The notes under the pieces were generated by a model, which had not been told where the DNA came from, searched no databases, and worked only from the letters and a program-made list of their open reading frames with translations. This document shows, in pieces, positions 31,569-40,376 of a stretch of 46,828 nt of DNA (the stretch's first letter is position 1; each line of letters opens with the position of its first letter). Source of the DNA: Kocuria sp. p3-SID1428 (lineage in GTDB: Bacteria > Actinomycetota > Actinomycetes > Actinomycetales > Micrococcaceae); NCBI RefSeq assembly GCF_025149945.1, contig NZ_JALXVH010000020.1, positions 1 through 46,828 on the forward strand. Direction: 5' to 3'. The position numbers were made by a program, and so were the translations under genes.

Positions 31569-33335
31569 TCAGTCCCAACCGAAAGCCTTCTGCTGAGGCT
31601 CGCTGGGCTGCACGACGGGCATCCGGCCGGTGGCCTCGCGCTCGGTGCGCCAGGTCCGGGGCTGATGCGTCTCATACTCGGGCTCGGTCCCTGGCTCGAA
31701 GTCCGGGCGCATCGTGTACTCGCTCATGTCCGCGTCGTCCTCCTGGGAGCGGCGGTGGTACTCCTCCAGCGGGAGCACCTGCTTCCACTGCCGGGTGCGG
31801 ATCGGCCGGGCACCGCCGAAGTCCTCGCGCACCGCCTGGATGACCATCAGCGCCTGCACGAACATCATGGCGGTGATCGGCAGGCCGATGACCTTGATGA
31901 CCTCCTGCAGCGCACCCAGCGCATCCTTGCCCGAGCCGAGCAGCAGGGTCACGCAGATCCCGCCCACGGCCAGGGTCCAGAACACGCGCTGGCGCACCGG
32001 GGCCTCGTCCTCGTGCCCCGAGGCCATGGCATCCAGCACCAGCGCGCCGGAGTCCAGCGAGGTGATGAAGAAGACCGTGATCAGCACGAGCGCCACGACG
32101 GCCGTGAGCTCCAGGAACGGGAAGTGCCCCAGGAACTCGAACAGCGAGGCGGGGACGTTCCCCTCCTCGACGATGGTCTCCACCAGATCGCCGCCCTCGC
32201 GCTGGATCCGGAAGGCGTTGACGCCCATGATGCCGATCCAGCTCAGCACGAACAGCGACGGGATGATCAGCACGGCGATCACGAACTCGCGGATCGTGCG
32301 CCCGCGCGAGATCTTGGCGATGAACATGCCCACGTACGGCGCCCAGGTGGCCGTCCACGCGAAGTAGAACACCGTCCAGGTGCCGGTCCAGTCGCTGCCG
32401 CCCCAGGCCGTGTTGAAGAACGACAGGGTGGGCAGCATGGCCAGGTAGCGTCCGGCCGACTCGACCGTGCCCTTGAGCACCTCGGTCGTGGCGCCGAACA
32501 TCAGCAGGAACAGCAGCAGCGCGATCGCCAGGAAGATGTTGGCGTAGGACAGCCGCTTGACGCCCTTGTCCATGCCCGCGACCACCGAGACGAGGGCCAC
32601 GGCGGTGATCACCGCGACGATCAGCGCCTGCAGCCACCCGGACATGGGGATCCCGTACATGACGCCCATGCCGCCGTTGATCTGCATGGCGCCCTGGCCG
32701 ATGGAGACCGCCAGCCCGAAGATCGTGGCGATCACGGCCACCGAGTCGATGATCTTGCCGATCGGCCCGTGGATGCCGTCGCCGAGCAGCGGCTGGAAGG
32801 ACGACGAGACCCGCGGCGGCAGCTTGCGCTTGTACGTGAAGTAGGCGAAGGCCAGCCCCGGGACGATGAAGATGCCCCACATGTGCAGCCCGAAGTGGAA
32901 GTTGGCGATGCCCAGGGCATCCGAGGCCGCCTGCACCGACTCCGGCTCAACCCCGTACATGGGCGGCTGCGCGTAGTGGGTCACGGGCTCGGCCACGCCC
33001 CAGAACATCAGCACCGCCCCGACGCCGGCGGCGAAGAGCATCCCGAACCAGGCCAGCCCGGAGTGCTCGGGCTCGGCGTCGTCATCGCCCAGCTTGATCC
33101 GCCCGTACCGGCTCATCGCCAGGTAGAAGGCGAAGATCAGCATGCACGTGATGGCCATGACGTAGAACCAGCCCAGGTTCGCGGTGATCCAGGCGGCCAG
33201 GGTGCCGAAGACCCCGGCCACGCCGTCGGGGAAGGCCACCATGATGATCGCGAAGACCACCACGAATCCGGAGGTGGCGAAGAAGATCTGCGGGCTGGTC
33301 CGCAGCCCCAGTCGGTCGTGGAGCCTGGTGAGCAT
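31569..33335 (-). CDS. BCCT family osmolyte transporter (copy 2)
   Basis: A second 12-helix BCCT transporter of 588 residues, clearly a paralogue of the gene at 28173-29972: both begin ML-RLHD-L-LRT and share GMLFAAGVGAVLMFWGVAEP and the signature WTVFYFAWTATWAPYVGMF. Substrate likely glycine betaine or a related osmolyte. I start at ATG 33335 because it aligns with copy 1 and has GGGAG upstream; the frame is open to 33509 but that part is not membrane-like. The C-terminal tail is shorter and less acidic than in copy 1. Confidence 0.93.
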   Translation of the reverse strand: MLTRLHDRLGLRTSPQIFFATSGFVVVFAIIMVAFPDGVAGVFGTLAAWITANLGWFYVMAITCMLIFAFYLAMSRYGRIKLGDDDAEPEHSGLAWFGMLFAAGVGAVLMFWGVAEPVTHYAQPPMYGVEPESVQAASDALGIANFHFGLHMWGIFIVPGLAFAYFTYKRKLPPRVSSSFQPLLGDGIHGPIGKIIDSVAVIATIFGLAVSIGQGAMQINGGMGVMYGIPMSGWLQALIVAVITAVALVSVVAGMDKGVKRLSYANIFLAIALLLFLLMFGATTEVLKGTVESAGRYLAMLPTLSFFNTAWGGSDWTGTWTVFYFAWTATWAPYVGMFIAKISRGRTIREFVIAVLIIPSLFVLSWIGIMGVNAFRIQREGGDLVETIVEEGNVPASLFEFLGHFPFLELTAVVALVLITVFFITSLDSGALVLDAMASGHEDEAPVRQRVFWTLAVGGICVTLLLGSGKDALGALQEVIKVIGLPITAMMFVQALMVIQAVREDFGGARPIRTRQWKQVLPLEEYHRRSQEDDADMSEYTMRPDFEPGTEPEYETHQPRTWRTEREATGRMPVVQPSEPQQKAFGWD

Positions 33336-33494
33336 GGAGGGATCTCCCGGTGGGATGGGCAGGGGGAGGCCGCAGGCGCAGGATGCGCAAGCATCTCGGA
33401 CGGGGCCGCAGAACACCCTATCGGGCAGCGTCACGATGCCCAGTGATCTGATGATGCCAGGTGTCTCAGTGAGGCCTGCCCCGGACAGCACGAA

Positions 33495-33519
33495 GGCCCC
33501 CGTCATCATGACGGGGGCC
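33495..33519 (-). terminator. rpsA terminator
   Basis: A 10-bp GC-rich stem (33495-33504 with 33510-33519) around ATCAT, about 65 bases after the rpsA stop on the minus strand, followed by TTCGTGCT. It lies in the 249-base gap between rpsA and BCCT copy 2, which otherwise shows no gene. Confidence 0.75.
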
Positions 33520-33584
33520 GTCTGTGGTGCCGCTCAGCTCAGGGGCGCTGCCCCGGGCCGGTGGCGATGCCGATCAGCGGGTGA

Positions 33585-35078
33585 TCAGTTGCCGGTGAGC
33601 TTCTCGCGCAGTGCGGCGAGGGCCTCGTCCGAAGCCAGCGTGCCGGAATCCTCCGCCGGAGCATCCGACGAGTAGGACGACGGAGCCGACGATGCGGACG
33701 CGGGCGAGCTGGACGAGGAGGAGGAGGTGGCCACACCGGCGCCGGCGACAGCAGCCTCGGCATCCTCGTTGATGTGGCGGCGCACCTGCTCCTTGTGAGC
33801 CTCCCAGCGCGACTGGGCCTCGGCGTACTGCTGCTCCCAGGCCGCGCGCTGCTCCTCGAAGCCCTCGATCCACTCGTTGGTCTCGGGATCGAAGCCCTCG
33901 GGGTACTTGTAGTTGCCCTGCTCGTCGTACTCGGCGGCCATGCCGTACTGAGCCGGATCGAACTCGGTCGACTCCGGATCCACGCCCTCGTTGGCCTGCT
34001 TGAGCGACAGCGAGATGCGGCGGCGGTCCAGATCGATGTCGATGACCTTGACGAACAGCTCCTCGCCGACGGAGACGACCTGCTCGGCCATGTCCACGTG
34101 GCGCTGAGCCAGCTCGGAGATGTGCACCAGGCCCTCGATGCCGTCCTCGACGCGCACGAACGCGCCGAAGGGGACGAGCTTGGTGACCTTGCCCGGCACG
34201 ACCTGGCCCAGGGCGTGGGTGCGGGCGAAGAGCTGCCAGGGATCCTCCTGGGTGGCCTTCAGCGACAGGGAGACGCGCTCGCGGTCCATGTCGACGTCCA
34301 GGACCTCGACCTTGACCTCCTGGCCGACCTCGACGACCTCGCCCGGGTGGTCGATGTGCTTCCAGGACAGCTCCGAGACGTGCACGAGGCCGTCGACGCC
34401 GCCGAGATCGACGAAGGCGCCGAAGTTGACGATCGACGACACGTGGCCCGTGCGGACCTGGCCCTTCTGGAGCTTGTTGAGGAAGTCGGAGCGGACCTCG
34501 GACTGGGTCTGCTCGAGCCACGCACGACGCGAGAGCACGACGTTGTTGCGGTTCTTGTCGAGCTCGATGATCTTGGCCTCGAGCTGCTGACCGATGTACG
34601 GAGCCAGATCGCGCACGCGGCGCATCTCGACGAGCGAGGCGGGCAGGAAGCCGCGGAGACCGATGTCGAGGATGAGGCCGCCCTTGACGACCTCGATGAC
34701 GGTGCCGTTGACGACGCCGTCCTCCTCCTTGATCTTCTCGATGTCGCCCCAGGCGCGCTCGTACTGCGCGCGCTTCTTGGAGAGGATCAGGCGGCCTTCC
34801 TTGTCCTCCTTGGTGAGGACCAGGGCCTCGATCTCATCGCCGACGGCCACGACGGAGTCGGGGTTGATGTCGTGCTTGATCGACAGCTCGCGAGACGGGA
34901 TGACACCCTCGGTCTTGTAGCCGATGTCGAGGAGGACCTCGTCACGATCGACCTTGACGACGGTGCCTTCCACCAGGTCGCCGTCGTTGAAGTACTTGAT
35001 GGTCGCATCGACGGCGGCGAGGAAGTCCTCCTCGGTTCCGATGTCGTTGACGGCAACCTGCGGGGTGGTGGTGGTCAT
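33585..35078 (-). CDS. rpsA: 30S ribosomal protein S1
   Basis: Binds mRNA and aids translation initiation on the 30S subunit. The 497-residue product carries four S1 RNA-binding repeats (roughly residues 36-105, 123-188, 209-277 and 294-363), recognisable by GxVxxVxxxGAFVxLGGVDGLVHxSE patterns. The long C-terminal tail is acidic, aromatic and then Ser/Ala-rich (SSSSSSSPASASSAPSS) and probably disordered, as in other actinobacteria. The ATG at 35078 follows GGAG about 11 bases upstream. A well-formed promoter lies upstream with a leader of about 107 bases, where autoregulation could act. Confidence 0.96.
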   Translation of the reverse strand: MTTTTPQVAVNDIGTEEDFLAAVDATIKYFNDGDLVEGTVVKVDRDEVLLDIGYKTEGVIPSRELSIKHDINPDSVVAVGDEIEALVLTKEDKEGRLILSKKRAQYERAWGDIEKIKEEDGVVNGTVIEVVKGGLILDIGLRGFLPASLVEMRRVRDLAPYIGQQLEAKIIELDKNRNNVVLSRRAWLEQTQSEVRSDFLNKLQKGQVRTGHVSSIVNFGAFVDLGGVDGLVHVSELSWKHIDHPGEVVEVGQEVKVEVLDVDMDRERVSLSLKATQEDPWQLFARTHALGQVVPGKVTKLVPFGAFVRVEDGIEGLVHISELAQRHVDMAEQVVSVGEELFVKVIDIDLDRRRISLSLKQANEGVDPESTEFDPAQYGMAAEYDEQGNYKYPEGFDPETNEWIEGFEEQRAAWEQQYAEAQSRWEAHKEQVRRHINEDAEAAVAGAGVATSSSSSSSPASASSAPSSYSSDAPAEDSGTLASDEALAALREKLTGN

Positions 35079-35191
35079 GTAGTAGGGACTCCGATGGAAT
35101 TGATGATGGTCTGTTCGGGCTGCTGCTCGCCTGTGGAGCGCATGCGCCGATGGCTTGCAGTTCGTACAGGTGCGCATTACGCGCCCGAAGG

Positions 35192-35220
35192 AGTCTAACC
35201 GCCTGGCCTGCGGCCTTCAA
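35192..35220 (-). promoter_or_regulatory. rpsA promoter
   Basis: On the minus strand TTGAAG (35220-35215) and TAGACT (35197-35192) are separated by exactly 17 bases, a good match to a housekeeping promoter. Transcription would start near 35185. Confidence 0.65.
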
Positions 35221-35275
35221 CACGTCTGGACGCATCCGCTCCATCGTGTCAAGTCGCAGGCACCCACCGCGGCGC

Positions 35276-38182
35276 TCAGTGCGCTGCCGCGTTCCAGTCC
35301 GGGCCGGTGCCCACATTGACCTCCAGCGGCACGGTCAGCTCAGCGGCGGCGCCCATCTGCTCGCGCAGGATCTCGGTGACCCGGTCCACCTCCCCGGCGG
35401 CGGCCTCGACCACGAGCTCGTCGTGGACCTGCAGCAGCACCCTGGAGCGCAGGCCCTCCCGAGCCAGCTCGGCGTCCACATTGATCATGGCGCGCTTGAT
35501 GATGTCCGCGGCCGAGCCCTGGATGGGCGCGTTCAGAGCGGCTCGCTCGGCTCCCTGGCGGGCCTGGCGGTTGTCGCTGGCCAGGTCCGGGAGGTAGCGG
35601 CGGCGGCCGTCGATCGTGGCGGTGTAGCCGACCTCTCGGGCTTCTTCGACCACGCCGCGCAGGAAGTCGCGCACGCCGCCGAAGCGCTTGAAGTAATCGG
35701 ACATCATGGTCCGGGCCTCGTCCACGGAGATCTGCAGCTGCTGGGAGAGCCCGTAGGAGCTCAGGCCGTAGACCAGGCCGTAGCTCATGGCCTTGACCTT
35801 GGAGCGCATCTCAGGCGTCACGTCCTCCGGCTGGACGCCGAAGACCTTGGAGCCCACGTAGCGGTGCAGATCCTCGCCCTGGCGGAAGGCCTGGATCAGG
35901 CCCTCGTCGCCGGACAGGTGCGCCATCACACGCATCTCGATCTGGGAGTAGTCAGCGGTCACCAGGGTCTCGAACGGGCCCTGGTCGTCCTGTCCCACCA
36001 CGAACACCGCACGGGTGCGCCGCCCCTCCTGGCTGCGCACCGGGATGTTCTGCAGGTTGGGATCGGTCGAGGAGAGCCGGCCGGTGGCGGCCACCGTCTG
36101 CTGGTAGTCGGTGTGGATGCGACCGTCCTCGGCCACCGCCTGGCGCAGCCCCTGCACGATCTGTCGCAGCTTGGTGAAGTCGCGCCAGCGCATCAGCGCC
36201 AGCAGGAAGCGGGCGCCCTCGGAGTCCGGGTCGACCTTCCCGAGCAGGTCGGCCACCGCCGAGGCGGAGGTCGTGTATCCGGTCTTGATCTTCTTGGTCG
36301 GCGGCAGCCCCAGGGTCTCGAACAGTACGCTCTGCAGCTGCTTGGTGGAGCCCAGGTTGATCTCGGGGGCGCCGTCCTCACGGGGCACGATCTCCTGCGC
36401 CGTGTCCCAGGCCTGCTGGATGGGGCCGTCGAGGTCCTCGATCAGCTCCGTGACGCGCTGCCCGTCCACGGCCACGCCCGTGAGCTCCATCTGCCCCAGG
36501 ATCCGAGCCAGCGGGAGGTCCATGTCCGTGAGCAGCCCGAGCTGGTCATCGGCCTCCAGCTTCTGACGCAGCACGCGCGAAAGCTCGAGCGCCGACAGCG
36601 CCAGCGAGGCCTCGTGCAGCAGCCGCGCCGGAGAGGTGCCGGCGGCAGTGCCCGGCTCCCCCGCCGCGACGTCGAGCGCGGTCTGACCCGCGGCGGCGGA
36701 GGCATCCTCCTGGACGTCTTCGACCTCGACGTCCAGGTGGGTGGCCAGCAGCCCCTCGAGGTCGTAGTGGGTCCGCGCGGGCTCCAGCAGGTAGGCGGAG
36801 AGCTGGACGTCATCGACCGCACCGGCGAGCTCGAGCCCGCGCACGCTCAGCGACTTCCACAGCTCCTTGAGGCCCACGACCACCTTGGGCCGCTCGGTGT
36901 CGCCCAGCCAGGCGGCCAGGGCCGAGTCCAGGTCCGCGTCCGAAGCCGTGAGGTCCAGGCGCAGTGCGGACGGGGCCTGCTCCTCGGAGCCGGCGCGCAC
37001 GAGCAGCAGCTCGGTGATGTCGCGGGCACCGGGCAGGCGGGCGTCGTCGTCGTGGCGGATGGGGTGCACGACGACCTCGCCGTCGACGCCGTCCAGCCAG
37101 GAGGTGAGCTCGGCTGCGGTCTCGGCCTCCTGGACCGACTCGATCGTGGGCGCGGCGGCGCGGGGGGCGTCATCGTCTGCGGCCAGGGCGTCCAAGAGGC
37201 GTCCGCGAAGGCCCGAGCCGAACTCGAGGGTGTCGAACAGCTCGTCGACCTTCTCAACATCCGGGGCGGGCAGGGCGGCATCCGCCAGATCGAAGCCCAG
37301 GTCCAGGTCCGTCTCCAAGCGGTTGAGCTTGCGGTTGCGCCGAACCAGATCCAGGTTCCCGCGCAGGGCCTCGCCCTTCTTGCCGGTGATCTTCTCCGCG
37401 TTGTCGATGATCGACTCGACGCGCCCGTAGGCCTCGATCCACTTGGCCGCGAAGCCGGGGCCCACGCCCGGAACGCCGGGGAGGTTGTCCGCCTGCTCGC
37501 CGGTCAGCGCGGCGAGGTCCGGGTAGTTCTGCGGGGCGACCTTGTACTTGTCCATGACAGCCGCGGCGTCCATGAGGCGCAGATCCGACGGCGTGCGGCC
37601 CGGGTAGACGATCGTGACGTTCTCATCGACCATCTGGAAGGCGTCGCGGTCCCCGGAGAAGACGAGGACCTCGAACTCCTGGGCGGATCCGGCCGCTGAG
37701 AGGGTGGCCAGGAGGTCGTCCGCCTCGTAGCCCTCCTTGGTCACGATGGGGATGTTCAGCGCCTGCAGGATCTCCTGGATGCGCGGGACCTGGCCGTGGA
37801 ACTCCTCGGGGGTCTCATCGCGGCCACCCTTGTACTCGCCGTACTCCTGGGACCGGTGCGTGGGGCCCTCGAGGTCGAAGGTCACCACCAGGTGCGTGGG
37901 CTTCTGCTCGCGCAGCATCTTGGCCATGGTGTTCAGGAAGCCGTAGACGGCCTCCGTGTGCGTGCCGTCCGAGGTCACGAACGACGGACCGCTGCCGTAC
38001 TCGGCGGCCCGCGACAGCGCGAAGAACGCGCGGAAGGCCAGCGAGTGGCCGTCGATCAGCAGCAGGCGGCGCTCCGGGCGCTCGATCCGCTGCGGCAGCG
38101 GGATCTCGACGGGATTCTCGGTCTTGACCCCGATCGTGACGGAGGCGGGGGCGGCGGTCTCGGTGCTGGGCTTCGTGCTCAC
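35276..38182 (-). CDS. polA: DNA polymerase I
   Basis: Gap filling in repair and primer removal in replication. The 968-residue product has an N-terminal 5'-3' exonuclease (LLLIDGHSLAFRAFFAL near 40, FSGDRDAFQM, ALTGEQADNLPGVPGVGPG), a middle domain that appears to have lost the 3'-5' exonuclease carboxylates, and a family A polymerase with DYSQIEMRVMAHLSGD (motif A), KAMSYGLVYGLSSYGL (O helix, motif B) and LQVHDELVVEA (motif C). The start is GTG at 38182, 6 bases after TAGGAT, so it is probably leaderless. The polA-rpsA-coaE order is conserved in actinobacteria. Confidence 0.97.
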   Translation of the reverse strand: MSTKPSTETAAPASVTIGVKTENPVEIPLPQRIERPERRLLLIDGHSLAFRAFFALSRAAEYGSGPSFVTSDGTHTEAVYGFLNTMAKMLREQKPTHLVVTFDLEGPTHRSQEYGEYKGGRDETPEEFHGQVPRIQEILQALNIPIVTKEGYEADDLLATLSAAGSAQEFEVLVFSGDRDAFQMVDENVTIVYPGRTPSDLRLMDAAAVMDKYKVAPQNYPDLAALTGEQADNLPGVPGVGPGFAAKWIEAYGRVESIIDNAEKITGKKGEALRGNLDLVRRNRKLNRLETDLDLGFDLADAALPAPDVEKVDELFDTLEFGSGLRGRLLDALAADDDAPRAAAPTIESVQEAETAAELTSWLDGVDGEVVVHPIRHDDDARLPGARDITELLLVRAGSEEQAPSALRLDLTASDADLDSALAAWLGDTERPKVVVGLKELWKSLSVRGLELAGAVDDVQLSAYLLEPARTHYDLEGLLATHLDVEVEDVQEDASAAAGQTALDVAAGEPGTAAGTSPARLLHEASLALSALELSRVLRQKLEADDQLGLLTDMDLPLARILGQMELTGVAVDGQRVTELIEDLDGPIQQAWDTAQEIVPREDGAPEINLGSTKQLQSVLFETLGLPPTKKIKTGYTTSASAVADLLGKVDPDSEGARFLLALMRWRDFTKLRQIVQGLRQAVAEDGRIHTDYQQTVAATGRLSSTDPNLQNIPVRSQEGRRTRAVFVVGQDDQGPFETLVTADYSQIEMRVMAHLSGDEGLIQAFRQGEDLHRYVGSKVFGVQPEDVTPEMRSKVKAMSYGLVYGLSSYGLSQQLQISVDEARTMMSDYFKRFGGVRDFLRGVVEEAREVGYTATIDGRRRYLPDLASDNRQARQGAERAALNAPIQGSAADIIKRAMINVDAELAREGLRSRVLLQVHDELVVEAAAGEVDRVTEILREQMGAAAELTVPLEVNVGTGPDWNAAAH

Positions 38183-38188
38183 GGGCCC

Positions 38189-38194
38189 ATCCTA
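38189..38194 (-). promoter_or_regulatory. -10 box, probable leaderless start of polA
   Basis: TAGGAT on the minus strand, 6 bases before the GTG start at 38182, with no Shine-Dalgarno sequence. Confidence 0.5.
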
Positions 38195-38276
38195 GGGGCG
38201 GGCCCGGACAGCACGACGACGCCCTGCAGGTCTCGCAGCCGCGCCCTCGATCGGAGCACGGGCGGCGGCTGAGCGC

Positions 38277-38927
38277 TCAGCCGACCTGGTTCAGGATCGC
38301 CTCGGCGACCTCTCGCATGGACAGGCGGCGGTCCATGGACGTCTTCTGGATCCAGCGGAAGGCCTCGGGCTCGGACAGGCCCATGCGCGAGATCAGCAGC
38401 GACTTGGCACGCTCGACCAGCTTGCGGGTCTCGAACTGGTCCTTCATCTCGGTGACCTCGTCCTCGAGCGCCACGATCTCATCGAAGCGCGAGACGGCGA
38501 TCTCGATCGCGGGGATCAGATCCGCGGCGGTGTAGGGCTTGACCACATAGGCCATGGCTCCGGCCTCGCGGGCTCGCTCCACGAGCTCCTTCTGGCTGAA
38601 GGCCGTCAGCAGCACCACCGGGGCGATGCGCTCGGCGGCGATCTCCTCCGCCGCCGAGATGCCGTCGAGCACCGGCATCTTCACGTCCATGAGCACCAGG
38701 TCGGGCTCATGCTCGCGGGCCAGCTCGACGGCGCGACGACCGTCCGCGGCCTCCCCGACGACCTCATAGCCCTCGGCTGACAGCATCTCGACCACGTCCA
38801 TGCGGATCATGGAGTCGTCCTCGGCCACCACGACGCGACGGCGCTGAGCGGCTTCCTCCGGCGCTGCGGCCTGGGCCTCGGACTTGCCCGAGACGGGGAG
38901 ATCCAGCGGTTCGGGGTTCTCGGTCAC
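38277..38927 (-). CDS. pdtaR: ANTAR-domain response regulator (PdtaR-like)
   Basis: Two-component response regulator whose output is an RNA-binding ANTAR domain that acts by antitermination. The 216-residue product has an N-terminal disordered 30 residues, a receiver domain with AEDDSMIRMD near residue 35, phospho-acceptor Asp81 in LMDVKMP, and KPYTAADL near residue 127, then a coiled linker and an ANTAR domain from about residue 150 to 207 (RAKSLLISRMGLSEPEAFRWIQKTSMD). The homologue Rv1626 also sits near polA in Mycobacterium. The partner kinase (PdtaS) is not in this window. Confidence 0.93.
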   Translation of the reverse strand: MTENPEPLDLPVSGKSEAQAAAPEEAAQRRRVVVAEDDSMIRMDVVEMLSAEGYEVVGEAADGRRAVELAREHEPDLVLMDVKMPVLDGISAAEEIAAERIAPVVLLTAFSQKELVERAREAGAMAYVVKPYTAADLIPAIEIAVSRFDEIVALEDEVTEMKDQFETRKLVERAKSLLISRMGLSEPEAFRWIQKTSMDRRLSMREVAEAILNQVG

Positions 38928-39092
38928 GGCGGTGGCTCCTTCAGCGTGGGCGGCAGGCAGGCCTGCTCGGGCGGAGGCCTTCCGAGCAGTGCGTCGGAGA
39001 CCTCGAGGACGTGTCGGAGGCGCAGGGCAGCGCCCCGACAGGCGATGCTCCCAGCCTAGTCATCCGCGCCGCGGCGTGCCGGATCCCTGCGG

Positions 39093-39098
39093 TATGGT
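39093..39098 (+). promoter_or_regulatory. -10 box of the tRNA-Leu gene
   Basis: TATGGT 18 bases before the first tRNA base; -35 not distinct. Confidence 0.4.
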
Positions 39099-39116
39099 TC
39101 TTCCTGCGCCTCGCGC

Positions 39117-39196
39117 GCCCAAGTGGCGGAATCGGCAGACGCGCCGCACTCAAAATGCGGTTCTTCGGAGTGTGGGTTCGAGTCCCACCTTGGGCA
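39117..39196 (+). tRNA. tRNA-Leu (anticodon CAA)
   Basis: The acceptor arms GCCCAAG (39117-39123) and CTTGGGC (39189-39195) pair perfectly, with discriminator A at 39196. The anticodon stem CCGCA/TGCGG (39144-39148 and 39156-39160) encloses the loop CTCAAAA, giving anticodon CAA at 39151-39153. A short extra arm built on CTTCGGAG and a T arm GTGGG-TTCGAGT-CCCAC follow. The 3' CCA is not encoded (ACCC). It marks the left end of the integrated element: the integrase gene ends 58 bases downstream. Confidence 0.95.
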
Positions 39197-39200
39197 CCCT
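39165..39200 (+). other. Probable left attachment site (attL) in the tRNA-Leu 3' end
   Basis: The integrase gene lies directly after the tRNA, with its 3' end facing it, the usual arrangement for elements that integrate in the tRNA T-arm/acceptor region and restore the gene. The core cannot be delimited without the right-hand copy, which is outside the window; the T arm and acceptor strand are the expected identity region. Confidence 0.6.
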
Positions 39201-39206
39201 CAGATC

Positions 39207-39249
39207 GGCCCCTACTTCCCCGGAATCACGCGGGAGTAGGGGCCTTCTT
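39207..39249 (+). terminator. Terminator after tRNA-Leu
   Basis: GGCCCCTACT-T-CCC (39207-39220) pairs with GGG-AGTAGGGGCC (39232-39244), 13 bp with one bulge, followed by TTCTTC. It can also end leftward transcription of the integrase gene, whose stop is at 39255. Confidence 0.75.
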
Positions 39250-39254
39250 CATGC

Positions 39255-40376
39255 CTAGGCTGGGCCGTCTGCCCACATTTTGCCCACATTCGTCTGCGAG
39301 AACGCGTGATCCAGCGAGGTCGCCACGGCCTCAAGGTCGTCGTCGAACAAGTCGGCGTAAATGTCGAGGGTCATTGCGGCTGAGGCGTGTCCGAGCATCC
39401 GCTGCACGGCCTTCACGTTCGCCCCAGAGGCCACCGCCAGCGACGCCGCAGTGTGCCGTAGATCGTGCACTGTCATCTTGGGCAGGCCGGCGCGCTGCAA
39501 GGCCGCGGTGAACCACGAGCGGGTGCCGCCGTCGCCGGTGAACAGGTTGGGGCGCGGCTGGAATCCCCCGTCACGGCCTGGGAACACCAGATCGTCCCCG
39601 GCCTTGTCCTCGAGCTGCTGGACGATCAGCGGGGCCAAGAAGGCCGGGTACGGGACGCTGCGCTGCTTATGGCTCTTGGGGGTGCCCACCTCGAACTTGG
39701 AGCCGGTGATCTGCACGGCGTTCCGCTCGACTCGGATGCGCCGGCGGGTGGTGTCCACGTCCTTCACGCGCAGCCCGATCGCCTCGCCCCACCGCAGCCC
39801 GGCATACCCAAGCACGAGCACGAGTGCCGGCCGGTCGGAGGCGGCGGCCAAGGCGTGCAGCTGGTCATGCGACAGGTAGACGTGAGCCTTCGCCACTTTC
39901 CGGGGCAGCGCGACACCCTCGGCGGGGTTGGCGAGGATGCGGCGGTCCCGGACTGCGCTGGCCAGGATGGACGACAGCACTCCGTGGGCGCGCTTCACGG
40001 TCGTGGGCGACTTCTCCCGGGCGAGCTCCGCGACCCATTCCTCGACGGCGGAGAACCGCACATCCGTGACCGCCGTGGTGCCCCAACGCGGCTGCACATG
40101 GTTCCGCCACGCGGACTCCACTGTCCGCAGCGTGGACGGCTTCAAACTCGAGCGGCTGGCGATCCAACGCTCCCCCAGCGCCCCTATCGTGACGCGGGTG
40201 TCCGCGGGGTCGATCCACTCGCCTCTGTCCTTCGACACTTCGACGGTACGGGCGAAGCGCTCGGCGTCGCGCTTGGTGGTGAAGCCCCTCTTGTCTGTCT
40301 GCCGTCGATCCGGGGTGCGGTAGCGGACCCGGTAGCGACGGCCCGCCTTCGTCTCGTAGGACTCAATCGTTGCCAT
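39255..40376 (-). CDS. int: Tyrosine site-specific recombinase (phage integrase)
   Basis: Integrates and, with excisionase, excises the element. From ATG 40376 the product has 373 residues: an N-terminal arm-binding region (ATIESYETKAGRRYRVRYR), a core-binding domain (about 63-150) and a catalytic domain with Arg195 in GYAGLRWGEA, His304 and Arg307 in HDLRH, His330 in MLGH and nucleophile Tyr340 in IYADL. All active-site residues are present, so it should be functional. The open frame continues upstream to 40559 but only as a shadow of the repressor gene. The start overlaps the repressor end by 14 bases, so int is probably translated from the repressor transcript. Confidence 0.95.
   Translation of the reverse strand: MATIESYETKAGRRYRVRYRTPDRRQTDKRGFTTKRDAERFARTVEVSKDRGEWIDPADTRVTIGALGERWIASRSSLKPSTLRTVESAWRNHVQPRWGTTAVTDVRFSAVEEWVAELAREKSPTTVKRAHGVLSSILASAVRDRRILANPAEGVALPRKVAKAHVYLSHDQLHALAAASDRPALVLVLGYAGLRWGEAIGLRVKDVDTTRRRIRVERNAVQITGSKFEVGTPKSHKQRSVPYPAFLAPLIVQQLEDKAGDDLVFPGRDGGFQPRPNLFTGDGGTRSWFTAALQRAGLPKMTVHDLRHTAASLAVASGANVKAVQRMLGHASAAMTLDIYADLFDDDLEAVATSLDHAFSQTNVGKMWADGPA

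Noticed and set aside
35150..37699. 849-codon plus-strand open frame opposite polA
   Set aside because: Antisense shadow of polA; no domain pattern and no ribosome binding site.
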